Source: Parapristionchus giblindavisi (lineage: Eukaryota > Nematoda > Chromadorea > Rhabditida > Diplogasteridae). Taken from it: DNA of 64,000 bases. Where the stretch lies: NCBI GenBank assembly GCA_943737045.1, contig CALSFV010000260.1:124001-188000 (forward strand), written 5' to 3'. Below, piece after piece: positions 39,131 to 51,036 of the stretch. The notes under the pieces are model-generated. The model saw nothing but the letters and a program-made list of their open reading frames with translations, was not told where the DNA came from and made no database searches. Made by a program: the position numbers and the translations under genes. Position 1 is the first letter of the stretch, and each line of letters starts with the position of its first letter.

Positions 39131-41546
39131 GTTTTGTTAAGGAATGCAGCCAATTGTCTTTTATTCCAGAATCTTCTCGGTTGCTTTGATCTCACCGATT
39201 CTCTTGATTGGAACCTATTGGGTAATTTATCGCGGCACTAGGTCGGATGAGAACTGATGAATAATAACCGACTGTGATGATAACCACCTTGTCTATTCAT
39301 TATCGCTTGTCTCCCATATGCTAATGGTTATCATCTAGTCGGTTCTTATTCATCGGTTCGCATTCGACCTAGTGCCTTTATCACTTTTTTTGTTTCTCTG
39401 CTCTACTCTCTCTCGTCATCATAACACTCTATTTTTCTTTTTTTTGTTTCGCTATTTTTGATGACACTATCTAACGCTAACAAGCTAACACTTGTAAGCA
39501 TTAACAAGAAGAATAACACGCATGTCAGCTAAGGATTGACTGATTCCACTACACACTTTTGAGTTGACCCCCTCTTTTCTCCACGGTTTTCGATGGTCCT
39601 TGGGTAGGACATCCCTGAACCAGAGTAGCAAGGTTGGTAGATCAAACATCTCTCCAGGAGCTCACGTCAAAGTTCGTCGTTGAGGCCCCTTCCGATGCGA
39701 TTTTCACGGCTCACAGGAGAGCTAGGGAAAAGTGATCAACAGATGAAATGTGTAATTTCTCGAGTACTTTCAGATAAAAATGTGAAAATCCAACTTTTTG
39801 ATTTTGTGTTCCATAAGGAATTGATTTTGTTCCACAGTTCCGGGACCGATTTTGTTTTGTGCTCAATCGATAGAGCTCGTCAATAGCTTTAATTTAAGCC
39901 TTTGGGAGCCGATTTAAGTTGGCATTTGGCTGAATGACGGCCAAAAAACTGCATTTGAATGCTGGTAGACCACTAAAAAAGCCGCGCGTTGCTTTGATCT
40001 ACTCGCCATTGTCGGCTAATTAACAGGATTGTCCTGTAATATACTGGAGAATGTGCTGACGATCAATCTGACGTCGAGTCGCTCACCCAAGTACGTTTTG
40101 TTTTCGCTGCAGCCAAATCAGCGAAATTGGTCCATTCCGATTGTTTCTGATATTCATCGATCAATCCGTATGGAACACAAAATAAAAAAGTTGGATTTTC
40201 ACATTTTTATCTGAAAGTACTCGAGAAATTACACATTTCATCTGTTGATCACTTTTCCCTAGCTCTCCTGTGAGCCGTGAAAATCGCATCGGAAGGGGCC
40301 TCAACGACGAACTTTGACGTGAGCTCCTGGAGAGATGTTTGATCTACCAACCTTGCTACTCTGGTTCAGGGATGTCCTACCCAAGGACCATCGAAAACCG
40401 TGGAGAAAAGAGGGGGTCAACTCAAAAGTGTGTAGTAAAGCAGACGATTTTGGTCAATCCTTAGGTGACATGCGTGATAAGTGGTTGTGATATTTTCTTT
40501 ATTTTAAATATTATTTTTTTTTCATTATTTTTTCATTTTCAGCTATGCGTATTTGTGCATCATTCCCTCAAAGGCGAAGTGACGATCGAATTTCTGATTA
40601 AACCGACGTCCTTATATGGTCCGAGAGAGGACAGACACAGGTGATTGATTATGGAAACGCATAGCATGTAATGTGCGGCGTACCTGTCGGGGTGGAAGTT
40701 GTGGCGTGCCCCAGTTGATTAGGCCTGTCTTCAGAGCACCCCACAAACAAGAAACCGCAGTAATATATCAATCTCCTAATGCGGTGTTACATTTCCAAAC
40801 CTGCCCACGTCGTAACCTCCACCGTAACGTCTTCGTAACGTCTCCGTCATTGCGGCGTGGGTTACGGCGTGCGCACGTTTTGAAAATGTAACACCGCACT
40901 AGAAGAATGATATCTTACTGCCGTGTCCGTGGCGCGCGCCGTAGACAGGCCAAATCCAATGGGGCACGCCGTGCGCAACACAATAGTGGGGGAGTGGGAT
41001 ACAAAAAAATACCGGAATATATTGTGTTAACATAAGGTGTCACAAAATAGATGTTTAGCAACATAGTTTTCGGTATTCGTGATAAATTAATGACTAATGA
41101 TTGTCGTATTCGTTGAACATTGAATTTTCGACAAACCAATCAATATTCATCAATCAATAACTGCAGATTGATCGTGGCTAACGAAGCGCACGCAATAAGA
41201 ATGAGATGAGAAGAGAATGTCGGACACAGAATATCGTAATCTACTTTTAACTCTGACGATTTCTACCGTATCGACACAAAATATTAGATCCATTCTCGCC
41301 TGTATACTGTAGTTTTCGATGTACTTTCTCTCCGATACATCGACAAATAAAGCTCGATTGATTGAATTCTAGACCCGCAAAATAAAAGAAAATTTCTTAT
41401 GAAATATACTGTTATATTTTGCTAGATAAACGAAGTTCATTGTAATAATAAAAATAATATTTATCATTTCTTACAGAGAGGTTACTTATGGTGCGGATGA
41501 AATAGAGAGATTTGAGCGTGAAATCAAATATGAAGAAATGTTGTAG
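25360..41546 (+). CDS. SLC6-family (SNF-like) transporter with divergent TM1
   Basis: Exons: 25360-25381, 25632-25717, 25768-25794, 27372-27436, 27735-27781, 28098-28183, 28235-28304, 28758-28855, (28928-28982), (from 30624), 31486-31532, 31817-31874, 31974-32051, 32179-32265, 32427-32492, 34071-34150, 34320-34432, 36673-36740, 36957-37035, 37327-37391, 37442-37538, 37738-37793, 38221-38345, 38944-39021, 39180-39231, 40543-40640, 41477-41546. Phases close except around 28982-30624, where an exon of the large extracellular loop is unresolved. Seen: TM2 MPLVYLEMGIGQFTSSNP, TM4-TM5, TM6 LGQACLITLSSSNRFSNN then RDA, TM10-TM12, charged C-tail. Known: SLC6 proteins are Na/Cl-coupled amino-acid or amine transporters with 12 TMs. 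The TM1 signature N-x-W/I-R-F-P-Y reads D-V-T-Q-C-A-F here, so transport ability is uncertain. One intron (28305-28757) has a GC donor. Confidence 0.83.
25866..27297. mobile_element. 1.4-kb fold-back element with nested hairpins
   Basis: Arms gatcatttcggcaacgg... (25880-26110) and the inverse (26850-27297, four gttgccgaaatgatc units). Nested at about 26141-26470 is a second perfect-looking palindrome (cgttacatttgcctgacg...tcaggcaaatgtaacg). Another inverted part at about 26480-26830 has gaacgagag blocks. Located in the SLC6 gene intron between exons 3 and 4. ORFs here are palindrome artefacts. Confidence 0.75.
29104..29546. mobile_element. Fold-back element with ACAAGGGGATGGTCGCAACT arms
   Basis: The left arm 29109-29230 is inverted at 29425-29545, with ends acaaggggatggtcg / cgaccatccccttgt. 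Intronic in the SLC6 gene; no coding capacity. Confidence 0.8.
29987..30093. mobile_element. GC-rich hairpin MITE (TGCATCG ends)
   Basis: tgcatcgctacatttgccta and the inverse around a gtctccgtcgttacgg core. A ggatgag/ctcatc MITE follows at about 30107-30285. Confidence 0.7.
30748..30866. mobile_element. MITE, CTCTCTGCATTGGCTATACTCTCTCG family
   Basis: Contains ctctgcattggctatactc and the inverted part gcgagatagtgtggccag, then gggtgtgcctttaaa. It overlaps the end of the acidic (EDEDED) exon region of the SLC6 gene, so that exon's 3' limit is uncertain. Confidence 0.55.
33045..33970 (+). pseudogene. Dead mariner-type transposase
   Basis: Broken frames on the + strand show the family order: helix-turn-helix end QDFSLEDE... 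with LGVTQSTV (about 33060-33235), then YNYEELRRLW (33380-33410), the KVMLCIWYLVRGVKYWELLP block (33466-33525) and FQHDN (about 33622), then degenerate C-terminal sequence to about 33960. Several stops and frameshifts. It lies in the SLC6 intron between 32492 and 34071. Known: mariner transposases use a D,D34D-type catalytic triad; at least one Asp (in FQHDN) is recognisable. Confidence 0.78.
34925..36572. mobile_element. 1.65-kb fold-back element (CCCAAAAGTCTGAATACAC ends)
   Basis: Arms of about 650 bp (34928-35590 and 35905-36570) are near-identical inverted copies; the right end reads gggcgctactgta before TA. A segment with tagtgatgacgctaccgaa is shared with the element at 42991-44426. Intronic in the SLC6 gene; no transposase. 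Confidence 0.8.
37172..37260. repeat. GATCAAA heptamer cluster
   Basis: Tandem atagattaaagatcaaagatca units. The same heptamer is scattered through introns across the window, e.g. 5778-5835, 11070-11105, 18714-18770, 28205-28225, 28702-28740, 62260-62285, 62400-62470, 62578-62612. Confidence 0.8.
37851..37970. mobile_element. Hairpin MITE, TTAAAGGGAGCGTAACCTC family
   Basis: Palindrome ttaaagggagcgtaacctc...gaggttacgctccctttaa. Relative at 60946-61064; fragments near 20060-20100, 27300-27340 and 51020-51050. Confidence 0.8.
38357..38534. mobile_element. Hairpin MITE, AAGTCTACTTAAA family
   Basis: ctctggtattttgaaac and the inverse. It starts 11 bp after the 5' splice site at 38345 of the SLC6 gene. 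Confidence 0.7.
38576..38767. mobile_element. CACAGAGAAA-type MITE with a nested hairpin fragment
   Basis: The outer palindrome, cacagagaaataagtg...ttatttctctgt, is split by half of a ttgcatttgccttacgtgcc hairpin at 38634-38690. This gives the order of insertion. A 60-bp cagtaatgccggaaagtca / tgactttccggcgctactg inverted pair follows at 38852-38913. Confidence 0.65.
39234..39376. mobile_element. MITE with GGCACTAGGTCGGATGAGAA ends
   Basis: The ends are inverse copies (ggcactaggtcggatgag / cattcgacctagtgcc). It begins 3 bp beyond the splice donor at 39231/39232 of the SLC6 gene. Confidence 0.8.
39541..40447. mobile_element. Fold-back element with ACACTTTTGAGTTGACCCCC arms
   Basis: The left arm (39548-39825) is repeated inverted at 40165-40440; the spacer is about 340 bp. 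Intronic in the SLC6 gene. Confidence 0.8.
40670..41015. mobile_element. GC-rich MITE pair nested
   Basis: A gtaatgcggtgttacatttcc...gaaaatgtaacaccgcac hairpin (40777-40901) lies inside a larger ggcgtacc...aaaaaataccgga element of the 7029-7324 type. Last SLC6 intron. Confidence 0.6.
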
Positions 41547-42817
<1,271 letters not shown>

Positions 42818-45800
42818 ATGTCGAACAACGATGATTTTGAAAAGATCAGAGTAGTTGGAAGGTAAGCAATATTTTAACATTTTTTTCTCCATAAACGGGA
42901 AGTGAATTTACGTGTACCTTACATATTTTAAAAATTTGATTTAAAGACTTCACCACTAAAATATACAAACATTCGTCATTGAAAGCAATACAGTATCGTC
43001 CAAAAGTAATGGGACACTTTTTCATTTTTTTATAACTTTTGAACCAGGAAAGTAATCAAGCTGATCTTTTGAGTCAATGTAGAGAATTTATCAAGGAATA
43101 TTAACATGATGTGTTGGTGTAATTAACTTAGTTAATTTTTGCGTAGTGATGACGCAACCGAAGTGCACTTTTTTTGAAAATTCCCATTTCTTTAGTGAAA
43201 AGCCCTGTTCTTCGGGAACACTGTGAGAGTGGAGAACCCCACTAGGGCTGTACAGTCAAACAATCCGGAATGGCTCCGACTCCGATTTCAAGTTGTAGCT
43301 GGGTCGCAACTTTGACACCCAAAATTTATAACTCAGCTTCTAGATGTGCTAACATCCCGTTCTAAGTGCTGAAATGATGCTAGTGGCGAGTAATGTTAAT
43401 CCCCAGATTATGGTAGTCGTAGCTCGTCATTTGCCCTCAGGGCATAAAATAATTTTTTTTGGGGAGGACCGATTTTGAGACCCTACCATTCAGAGGGCGG
43501 GTGTTCTAAAATTATGGTTCCTGCGCAAGCAGCTTTGCAATATATCATATATTAATTTCCCTTATTTTGATTTAGTTCCGATTCCTTTCAGACCCGCAGC
43601 AAACGTTATGCTGAGGTCCACTCGGTTGTAGCGAGTAAAGATCAAAATACAAAGATCAAAGATCAAAGTTTAGCAATAGTGTAAAATCTTTTGTGAACAT
43701 CTCTAACATGCATTGGTACTTTGAAACTAAGAGATTTCATCAATAGAGGCCCAGGGGCGAGAGCAGTAAGAGAGAAAGCGCAAGAGCGCGCATCGAGTAG
43801 ACCTCAGCATAACGTTTGCTGCGGGTCTGAAAGGAATCGGAACTTTATCAAAATAAGGGAAATACTTATTTTATACATTGCAAAGCTGCCTGCGGAGGAA
43901 CCATAATTTTAGAAGACAAGCCCTCTGAACGGTAGGGTCACAAAATCAGTCCTTTCGAAAAAATTGATTTTCATGCCCTGAGGGCAAATGACGAGCTATG
44001 ACTACCATAATCTGGAGGAAAACATTACTCGCCACTAACATCATTTTGGAGCTTAGAACGGGTCGTATTCACATTTAGAAGCCGAGTTATATTTTTTTTA
44101 GGTCAAAGTTGCAACCCTGCCACAGCTTGAAATCGGAGTCGGAGCCTTTCCGGATTGTTTGACTGTACAGCCCTAGTGGGGGTCTCCACTCTCACAGTGT
44201 TCCCGAAGAACAGGGCTTTTCACTAAAGAAATGGGAATTTTCAAAAAAAGGTACTTCGGTAGCTTCATCACTACGCAAAAATTAACTAAGTTAATTATAC
44301 CAACACATCATGGTAATATTCCTTGATAAATTCTCTACATTGACTCAAAAGATCAGCTTGATTACTTTCCTGGTTCAAAAGTTATAAAAAAATGAAAAAG
44401 TGTCCCATTACTTTTGGACGATACTGTATATATCGACTCTTTTATGAAGTTTGACACAGTTATAGTACGAATTCTTTTTAACTTGTTAAATTGTCCTCTA
44501 ATGAGTTCATTTCATTAAGAGGCGCCTATGGTGTGTGTTGGCTGTGTAAGAAGAAAGGAGATGAAACGGGAGAAAAGGTTTGATCATTTGATTTTTTTTG
44601 TTCACTCCGTTAGCTTACTCCAAACTCTCCCGAACATACACGCAGGATAGTACATAATATATCGCTCGAGAGAGTAACAGGGACTGGAGTAAGGCACTCA
44701 TACATATGGGGGGAAATCTAATTGCCGCTCCTTATAATTAGATAACCTATGGCTGAAAAAAAGTTTCCGTAAGTGAGAGGGACTTACATATCTTTGTTCA
44801 AAAGTTCATTATTCTGCAACGCTGAACTAAACAATTCTAATTTTTAGCATACTGTTGCAATTCGAAATTTCAAAATTTCAAAAGACATAAAAAAAAATAA
44901 TGTCAATGTCAGGTTATCATCAAGACAATCGCACTACATGGAGTTTCACAGAAAGAAGAAGAGGATATCAAAGGTGATAATTATCTGTCTTCTAATCAAT
45001 CCATTAGTGATACACGCGATATTTTTTCCTAAAAATACTTAAAGGTGGTGTCCCACGAATATTTTCGTGAACAAACTGTGAAGACAGAAAGGTAGCAAAA
45101 GTTATTCTACGTGCAGTACACTATTTATGTTGTGCTGATTTAGTCTATTGATCGCTAGAAACATTAATGAACCATCAGGCCCGGTTCAGGGAAGGGCGCG
45201 CTTTTTGAAAATTGAGGACATTCGGCAATAGGTTTCGAACTTGCGTCAAACGGGTACAAGTCTGAACGTTTACCACTGCGCTATGTGATAGATGTGAGAC
45301 TGCGCTAACTCTTCGCATATCCCTTTGCATTCGCATAAGAGGGGTGTAGTGATTTATCTGAACATTCGCGGGCCACCATCTTTAAACGAAATCGAAACGA
45401 TTAGGACTCAACAGTTACAGTTTTACATCTCATCAACTAACTAGAAGCCTGAAACTGGTGGCCCAAACCTTTCAATATTGGGCCGTTTATTGATTGAAAA
45501 AAATATTCTTAATTAAAATATAATTTGAGGTGAGGCCAATCTCCTTCGAAAGATGCAGCATCCGATGATCATTGGATATTATGACTGCTTTGCGTGCGAG
45601 AACAGTATCTCCATTGTCATGCAGTATGCTGAGGGAGGTGAGGGAGATAATAAAGTGTTGAAAAAAATATCCTAAAATATTCAGCCATGTCATCCAGGAA
45701 AGTCAATCGACTCCCATTTCTATATTAATACAATTTATACTTGATGAACAGTCGATAGTTGGGTCACAATAGTAAACGTTGATAGAAAACTTTGTAAGCA

Positions 45801-48800
45801 TAGAGATTATTTACCCCAACTCCGGTATTTCGAAACTTAAAGTCTGCTTAAACTACGTCACTGACTTAAAAAAAAGTGAAAGAACATTTGACGAAATGCA
45901 TTACAGTATATCACACCACTTTAAGTAGACTTACGTTTAACTTTAAGTAGACTTACAAGTCTACTTCAAGTGAAAACTTTAAGTAGACATTAAGTTTTGA
46001 AATACCAGAGAATATGATCAGCGATAAAGGGATAAGGGATACATTTGCGAAAAATTGTTTAGAGAGGTGATCGAAATATTGCTTATTTTATACTAACTAA
46101 GCCCCGCATATTTTTCAAAATTAATGCCCTGCTGATGTTGTTGAATTATCATGTCGACCTTTCATAGCATAGAGAGTATTTATCACAGCACGATTAGACG
46201 ATAAATCAATACATTTGTGAAAAATTATATTAAGCTCCGCCCATTTTTATGCGAATTTCATTTTAAGGTACTCTTGAGAACATGATCAAAGACCAAAATG
46301 GTGCACTTCTACCCGAACAGACTGTATTGAAATACTTCACACAGGTAAGGTGTATTTGGACTGTCTATAATTTGTCCACCTGTCTTGTCGTTGTTCATTT
46401 TACGGTTTAGCATAAAATTTGAAACACTCCTCTGTCACGCAGATACGTAAAGGAAGTGTTTTTGTTAGAGTGTGACCAAACCGGAAATTCAAATTAGCAA
46501 GGAATATTTCTTTTATGTTCGAGAAAATGCGATAATACTGTTCACTTTTTGAACTCTTTATAGGCACACCCCAAGCTAATTTTACTCTCCGCATTGGCAA
46601 TGCTCTTTCGTAGACAAAAAAATCGAGAGAGTGTAGCCAGAGAGTTTCAAATTAGCTTCGGATGCTGTTACACGGAATGCTTTAGCTTTAACACGTGAGA
46701 TACAATACAATACATTTATCATTCCATCACTAACAACTGCAAGTTGTAAGTCAGGGGTCAGTTAAAAGAAATTGCTTGCAGTTTCTTTTTCGTCTGCCTC
46801 GGAAAGATACATTTCTCTATTCAAGAAAACAGATCGAGACGTATAAGTCAAACGAAAACGTTGTTATATTAGTCTGCTTGACAGTTGAATGCACACCTCA
46901 ATATGTGTCTAATGTAGTGTTAATTTTTCAGAACAAGCACTCGGAATAGCAAAAATGTGTCTCTTCTTGGAGAACACACTAAAAACCACATATCTCTTTA
47001 ATAACTTTTGACCCACATCATCATCCATTACCTTACAGATTCTTCTCGGACTAGAGTACATGCACTCCCTATCCATCGTCCATCGAGATCTGAAGACGCA
47101 GAATATTCTGCTCAATAGGAAACGAACCCTCATCAAACTGTCCGACTTCGGTATTTCGAAGGTACGCGATGAGAATTTCGACTTTGATCTTTGAACTTTC
47201 AAACTGCCACTGTACCCAAAACCCCCAAAATATCGCAAATAACCAAAAATATCGAGGAAATCCATCAACCCCTCCCCATAAAATTCCATTTATGACTTTC
47301 TATTTAATGCTACGCATAATATGATGGAATAAACAATAATAATAATAAGAGTAAGAACTCTTTTTCCTCACCCAGGAACTGACTACTCGAGGCGTAGCGT
47401 CGACGCTAATAGGAACTCCTAATTACCTTTCTCCGGAGATTTGTGAAGGTTAGGCCAACATTTTTGGATATAAAAAAGTTTTAAAAAATAGTTCATATTT
47501 TTTCAAATATATATTTGAATATTTCAATGTTTTTTTAAAAATAATTTCAAATCGTTCCACTTATTGTAATCAACGGTTTCAGGTCGAACATACAACCAAA
47601 AGTCGGATATCTGGGCGTTGGGATGCGTTTTGTACGAACTATTCATGGTTAGCTGGTTTTGATTGCAAAATGTTTATAGTATATTGCATGAATGCAATGT
47701 TAAAATATAAAGATGAATAGTGATAAACTGGTCCTATGAACTTTATTATTACCGTTTAAAGATGGAGAATGCTCATTTAAATCCCTCACACTCTGTTGTG
47801 CGAATGCCAAGTGATATGCGAGATGTTAGCGTGGAGTTTCATCTATCCACAGTGCAGTGGTAAACGTTCGGGGTCATTGCCCCTTTGTCGCTAGTTCAAA
47901 ACCTATTGCCAGATTTTCTCAATTTTCAAAAAGCGCGCCTTTCCCTGCACGGGCCTGACCTTTCGAGGGATTCCACCTTCAAGTATCGTATATGTAAAAA
48001 TAGTTGTATCATGAACGGAGTGAATGGATCTGAACGGATCATGCCGATCAAACGGGATTGTGAGCGAGCCGGCCATTTTTGTCATTTTTCTTTCTTTTCA
48101 TTGTTTTTCTTTTCATCGAATCTACTATATTGAAATACATTAGGCCAAAATATTGCCATTTAACAAAAATCATCATTTTCGCGAGGAATAAATTGCTCCA
48201 ATGAACCAAAATTGACCCATTTATTCAGCGTATAATCGGACCAATTTATTCATTTGTAAAGCAATGATTTTTGCTAAATGGCAATATTTCGGCGTGATTT
48301 CTTTCAATACAGTAGATTCGAAGGAAAGAAAAACAATGAAAAGAAAGAAAAATAACGAAAATGTCCTTCTCGCTCACAATCCCGTTTGATCGGCCTGATC
48401 CGTTCAGATCCATTGACGCCGTTCATGATACAACTATTTTTACATGTACGATATTTGTTCAACATATTTTTTCTTCGACAAAGTCCACTCTCACCCGGAG
48501 CTGATTTATTTATTTATTTGATACACCCGTGACAGGTGCGACAGCAAATACAGGAGCGATAGAAGAAATTTTTTTCTGATTTTACTATACGCATTGGCAA
48601 TACGTGTCCGTATCCGACGGACCGCCATTTTGCGGAATTAGTATTATTTCTTATTTTGCTATTTAAACAAACAAATGCAGACTCTTTGATAGGCTAAATA
48701 ATGGATCAATAGAGTAGTGCGGATACTAAGCCTAAGCAAACCTTAACTAAAGGAACTCTGCTGATTGTTAATAGTAACTGAATCGATAGGCTAATTAAAT

Positions 48801-51036
48801 GGATCAGTAGAGTAGTGCGGATACTAAGCCTAAGCAAACCTTAACTAAAGGAACTCTGCTGATTGTTAATAGTAAGTGAATCGATAGGCTAATTAAATGG
48901 ATCAGTAGAGTAGTGCGGATACTAAGCCTAAGCAAAACTTAACTAAAGGAACTCTGCTGAGTGCGAATAGTAATTGAATCGATATAATGTTTATTTAATG
49001 TTAAAGCTCTGAAACGATGATAAAACAACGAAAATGAGGTTGAGGCAGTTTGTAAAAATTTGCAAAAGAATAAAGGCAGAGATGGGGGGTGTAGGTATGC
49101 TAGTCTGATGCGCTACCTGTTGAGCCGTCGAGGTAGCTGCACGCTATGCGTTGCATCTCGTAGGGTATTTTGGCGGCGTGCGTGTGTTGCCGCAAAATGG
49201 CGGTCCGTCCGTTACGGACACCTCATTGGCAATACTCCGTCGTAGACAAAGAGAGTGAGGGGGCGTGGCTAGAGCGGAAATTAGCTTGGATTGTCACTAA
49301 TTCTTCAATATATTTAGCTAAAACGAGCCTTCGATGGAGAGAATCTGCCAGCTATCGTAATGAAGATAACCAAGGTAGGAAACAGGCATCTTTAAAGGGA
49401 CCGAAACCATTGGCAACGGGCTCTTCAACGCTCTACGCTCTCTCGTTGTCATAGAACAGAGAAATAGTGGAAGCGAGTGTGTAAAAAATTATGATCAAGG
49501 GCCCCATTGGCTTAATGGCAGAGTATATCTTGTAAAGAGAAAGTCGCTGGTTCGATTTCCAGCGGGGCATTTCGTTTTATCTTATTACAATTTTCTACAG
49601 CAATTTTCTCTTGCAAAAATAGGCAAAAGAAGTTGCCCATGGCTGGAATCGAACCAGCGTCGCCACGGCCACAACGTGGAGTACTAACCACTATACTACA
49701 TGGGCCGATAGCATAAGCTTCATTGTCCTCTTATGACACACTGTCCATAAATCTTGAGCGTCAGTCGCAAATGCGTAGCTGAATGGTACGGTAATTAGGC
49801 CGGTGCATTTGTGGTGTTTGGCTTAGTTCAATGCGATAATTACAGCAAAAGTATCCACCACTCGGTAATCACGTTTCCAAGGAGTGCCAAGATCTCGTTC
49901 AGAAAATCCTAACGGGAATTGAGGACAATCGACCGAAAGTTAAAGGTACATCGGGAGAAAAAACCCTATTACGCTACTTGGGTCTCAAACCCTTTATTTA
50001 TTTAAGGGTTTGCTTACAGCGCGTAAACTATGGTTTTTTCTCTTAGTGTAGATTTCTTCTTCTTTTGTCTTACAGATTGAAATATCAGTCATGTCCCTTC
50101 ATGATTAAGCAATAAAGATAAAAGTGGAAAATAAAAGGGAGAGTTTGAGCAAAAAGTTTGCGTTTCTCATGTTTTTCTTTTCTTTTCGCGACTTTTTAAA
50201 GGATCAGGTAACTGGCAAATAATAAGTCCATAGTATTCTGTACATTTACGCGGAGTTAAATTTTCAAAACGTGCGCACGCCGTCACCCACCGTAAGACGT
50301 TACGAAGACGTTAGGATGGAGGCTACGGCGTGCGCGCGTTTTGAAAATGTAACACCGCATTACATCACCATACTGTGAGCGATGTTCCCCCCTCTTTCCT
50401 CTCTGTTATTAATGTGATTATGAACATATATACATATTTGATAGAATAATTAAATAAATAAATAAATACATAAATAATGTTCTGCAGAGATGCTGACATG
50501 TCCGCTGATTCTCTCGTACACCTTGACCGTAGTCTTGGACACTGGAAGAATCATGGCCAGTCCTTATGAAGTAAACAAACTTACACATATACATCATTAC
50601 ATTTGCCATACGTGCCTAAGCCGTAACCCCCTCCGCCGCGTCTCCGAGGCGGCGGAGGGGGTTACCGCGTAGGCACGTTAGGTGTGCATCTAAATCAAAT
50701 TTGCTGCTCTATTCGTTATTTCTTGTGCATTCTTACATTATTGGCTAAAATATCTATAAATAACATACATACCGATAATTATCCATTATTGAGCAATAAT
50801 AAATAAATACATAAATACAAAAATAAATAAATAAATACAAAAATAAATAAATAAATAAATAATTAAATAAATATGATTCTATTAAGCGCAAGAACAAGAC
50901 CCCGATGCCGATTCGTAGTCGTGTAGGATCTGATTCCGTTGCCTCTAATCCAGCGACGGTGCAGTTGAGGGCACAGAACCAATTCGCGAGGTTTGCCACT
51001 TTTCAACACTTTTTTTCAGCTTTAAAGGGAAAGTAA
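42818..51036 (+). CDS. nekl-2: NEK8/9-type Ser/Thr kinase, NEKL-2-like, 12 exons
   Basis: Exons: 42818-42861, 44520-44577, 44913-44973, 45530-45637, 46268-46344, 47039-47161, 47376-47448, 47583-47647, 49318-49374, 49846-49945, 50488-50570, 50887-51036; all phases close, about 330 aa. Seen: glycine loop with [12 protein letters not shown] (catalytic Lys, residue about 37), [93 protein letters not shown], and a short tail. No RCC1 repeats follow, unlike human NEK8/NEK9 but as in C. elegans NEKL-2 (symbol by resemblance). Known: NEKL-2 acts in moulting and membrane traffic. The last exon runs about 45 nt past a possible donor (50991) and ends in sequence resembling a MITE end, so the exact stop is uncertain. 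Confidence 0.85.
42991..44426. mobile_element. 1.44-kb palindromic Tc1/mariner-like element with TA target sites
   Basis: The ends cagtatcgtccaaaagtaat / ttacttttggacgatactg are flanked by TA (42989-42990, 44427-44428). Arms extend over most of the element; no transposase. Fills intron 1 of the NEK gene. ORF 43721-43906 is within it and is not a gene. Confidence 0.85.
45049..45390. mobile_element. tRNA-headed element, diverged copy
   Basis: Begins ggtggtgtcccacgaatattttcgtgaac, like the TIR elements at 53404 and 58949. It carries an inverted tRNA-like segment (45222-45288; on the minus strand tagcgcagtggtaaacg then aagttcgaaacc). A half copy is at 47755-47990 on the opposite strand. Confidence 0.5.
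45821..46010. mobile_element. Hairpin MITE, AAGTCTACTTAAA family
   Basis: tccggtatttcgaaacttaa and the inverse; intronic in the NEK gene. Confidence 0.7.
46556..46672. mobile_element. MITE, GGCACACCCCAAGCTAATTT family
   Basis: tctccgcattggcaatgctc with an inverted half ending gagtttcaaattagc. Intronic in the NEK gene, about 370 bp upstream of the HRD exon. Confidence 0.75.
47985..48452. mobile_element. Fold-back element with TTGTTTTTCTTTTCATCGAA arms
   Basis: Left arm aaaaatagttgtatcatgaac...ggccatttttgtc; right arm the inverse, ending gttcatgatacaactattttta. Intronic in the NEK gene. Confidence 0.75.
48690..48985. repeat. About 105-bp minisatellite, 2.7 copies
   Basis: Unit from gataggctaattaaatggat through gaactctgctgattgttaat. 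The copies differ at a few bases. Intronic in the NEK gene. Confidence 0.9.
49501..49569 (+). pseudogene. Degenerate tRNA, possibly Thr(TGT)-like
   Basis: gccccattggcttaatggca and a T-arm gctggttcgatttccagc give a partial cloverleaf with a GCCCC/GGGGC acceptor of five pairs. The anticodon stem has mismatches and the T loop one extra T. The loop cttgtaa suggests TGT. Probably decayed, 65 bp from an intact tRNA-His. Confidence 0.5.
49634..49705 (-). tRNA. tRNA-His (GTG)
   Basis: Minus strand, 72 nt. Acceptor GCCCATG pairs perfectly with CATGGGC, then A. D arm with agtggtta. Anticodon stem CCACG/CGTGG around loop TTGTGGC gives anticodon GTG. T arm CTGG-TTCGATT-CCAG. No intron. It lies in the intron between 49374 and 49846 of the NEK gene, antisense to it. 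Confidence 0.93.
50250..50362. mobile_element. GC-rich hairpin MITE (AACGTGCGCACGCC family)
   Basis: ttttcaaaacgtgcgcacgc...gcgcgttttgaaaatgtaac. NEK gene intron; another (50602-50690, ttacatttgccatacgtgcc) lies in the next intron, 32 bp after its donor. Confidence 0.75.

Noticed and set aside
45487..45693. Minus-strand ORF of 68 aa
   Set aside because: It is the shadow of the NEK exon 45530-45637, which carries the [11 protein letters not shown] kinase motif.
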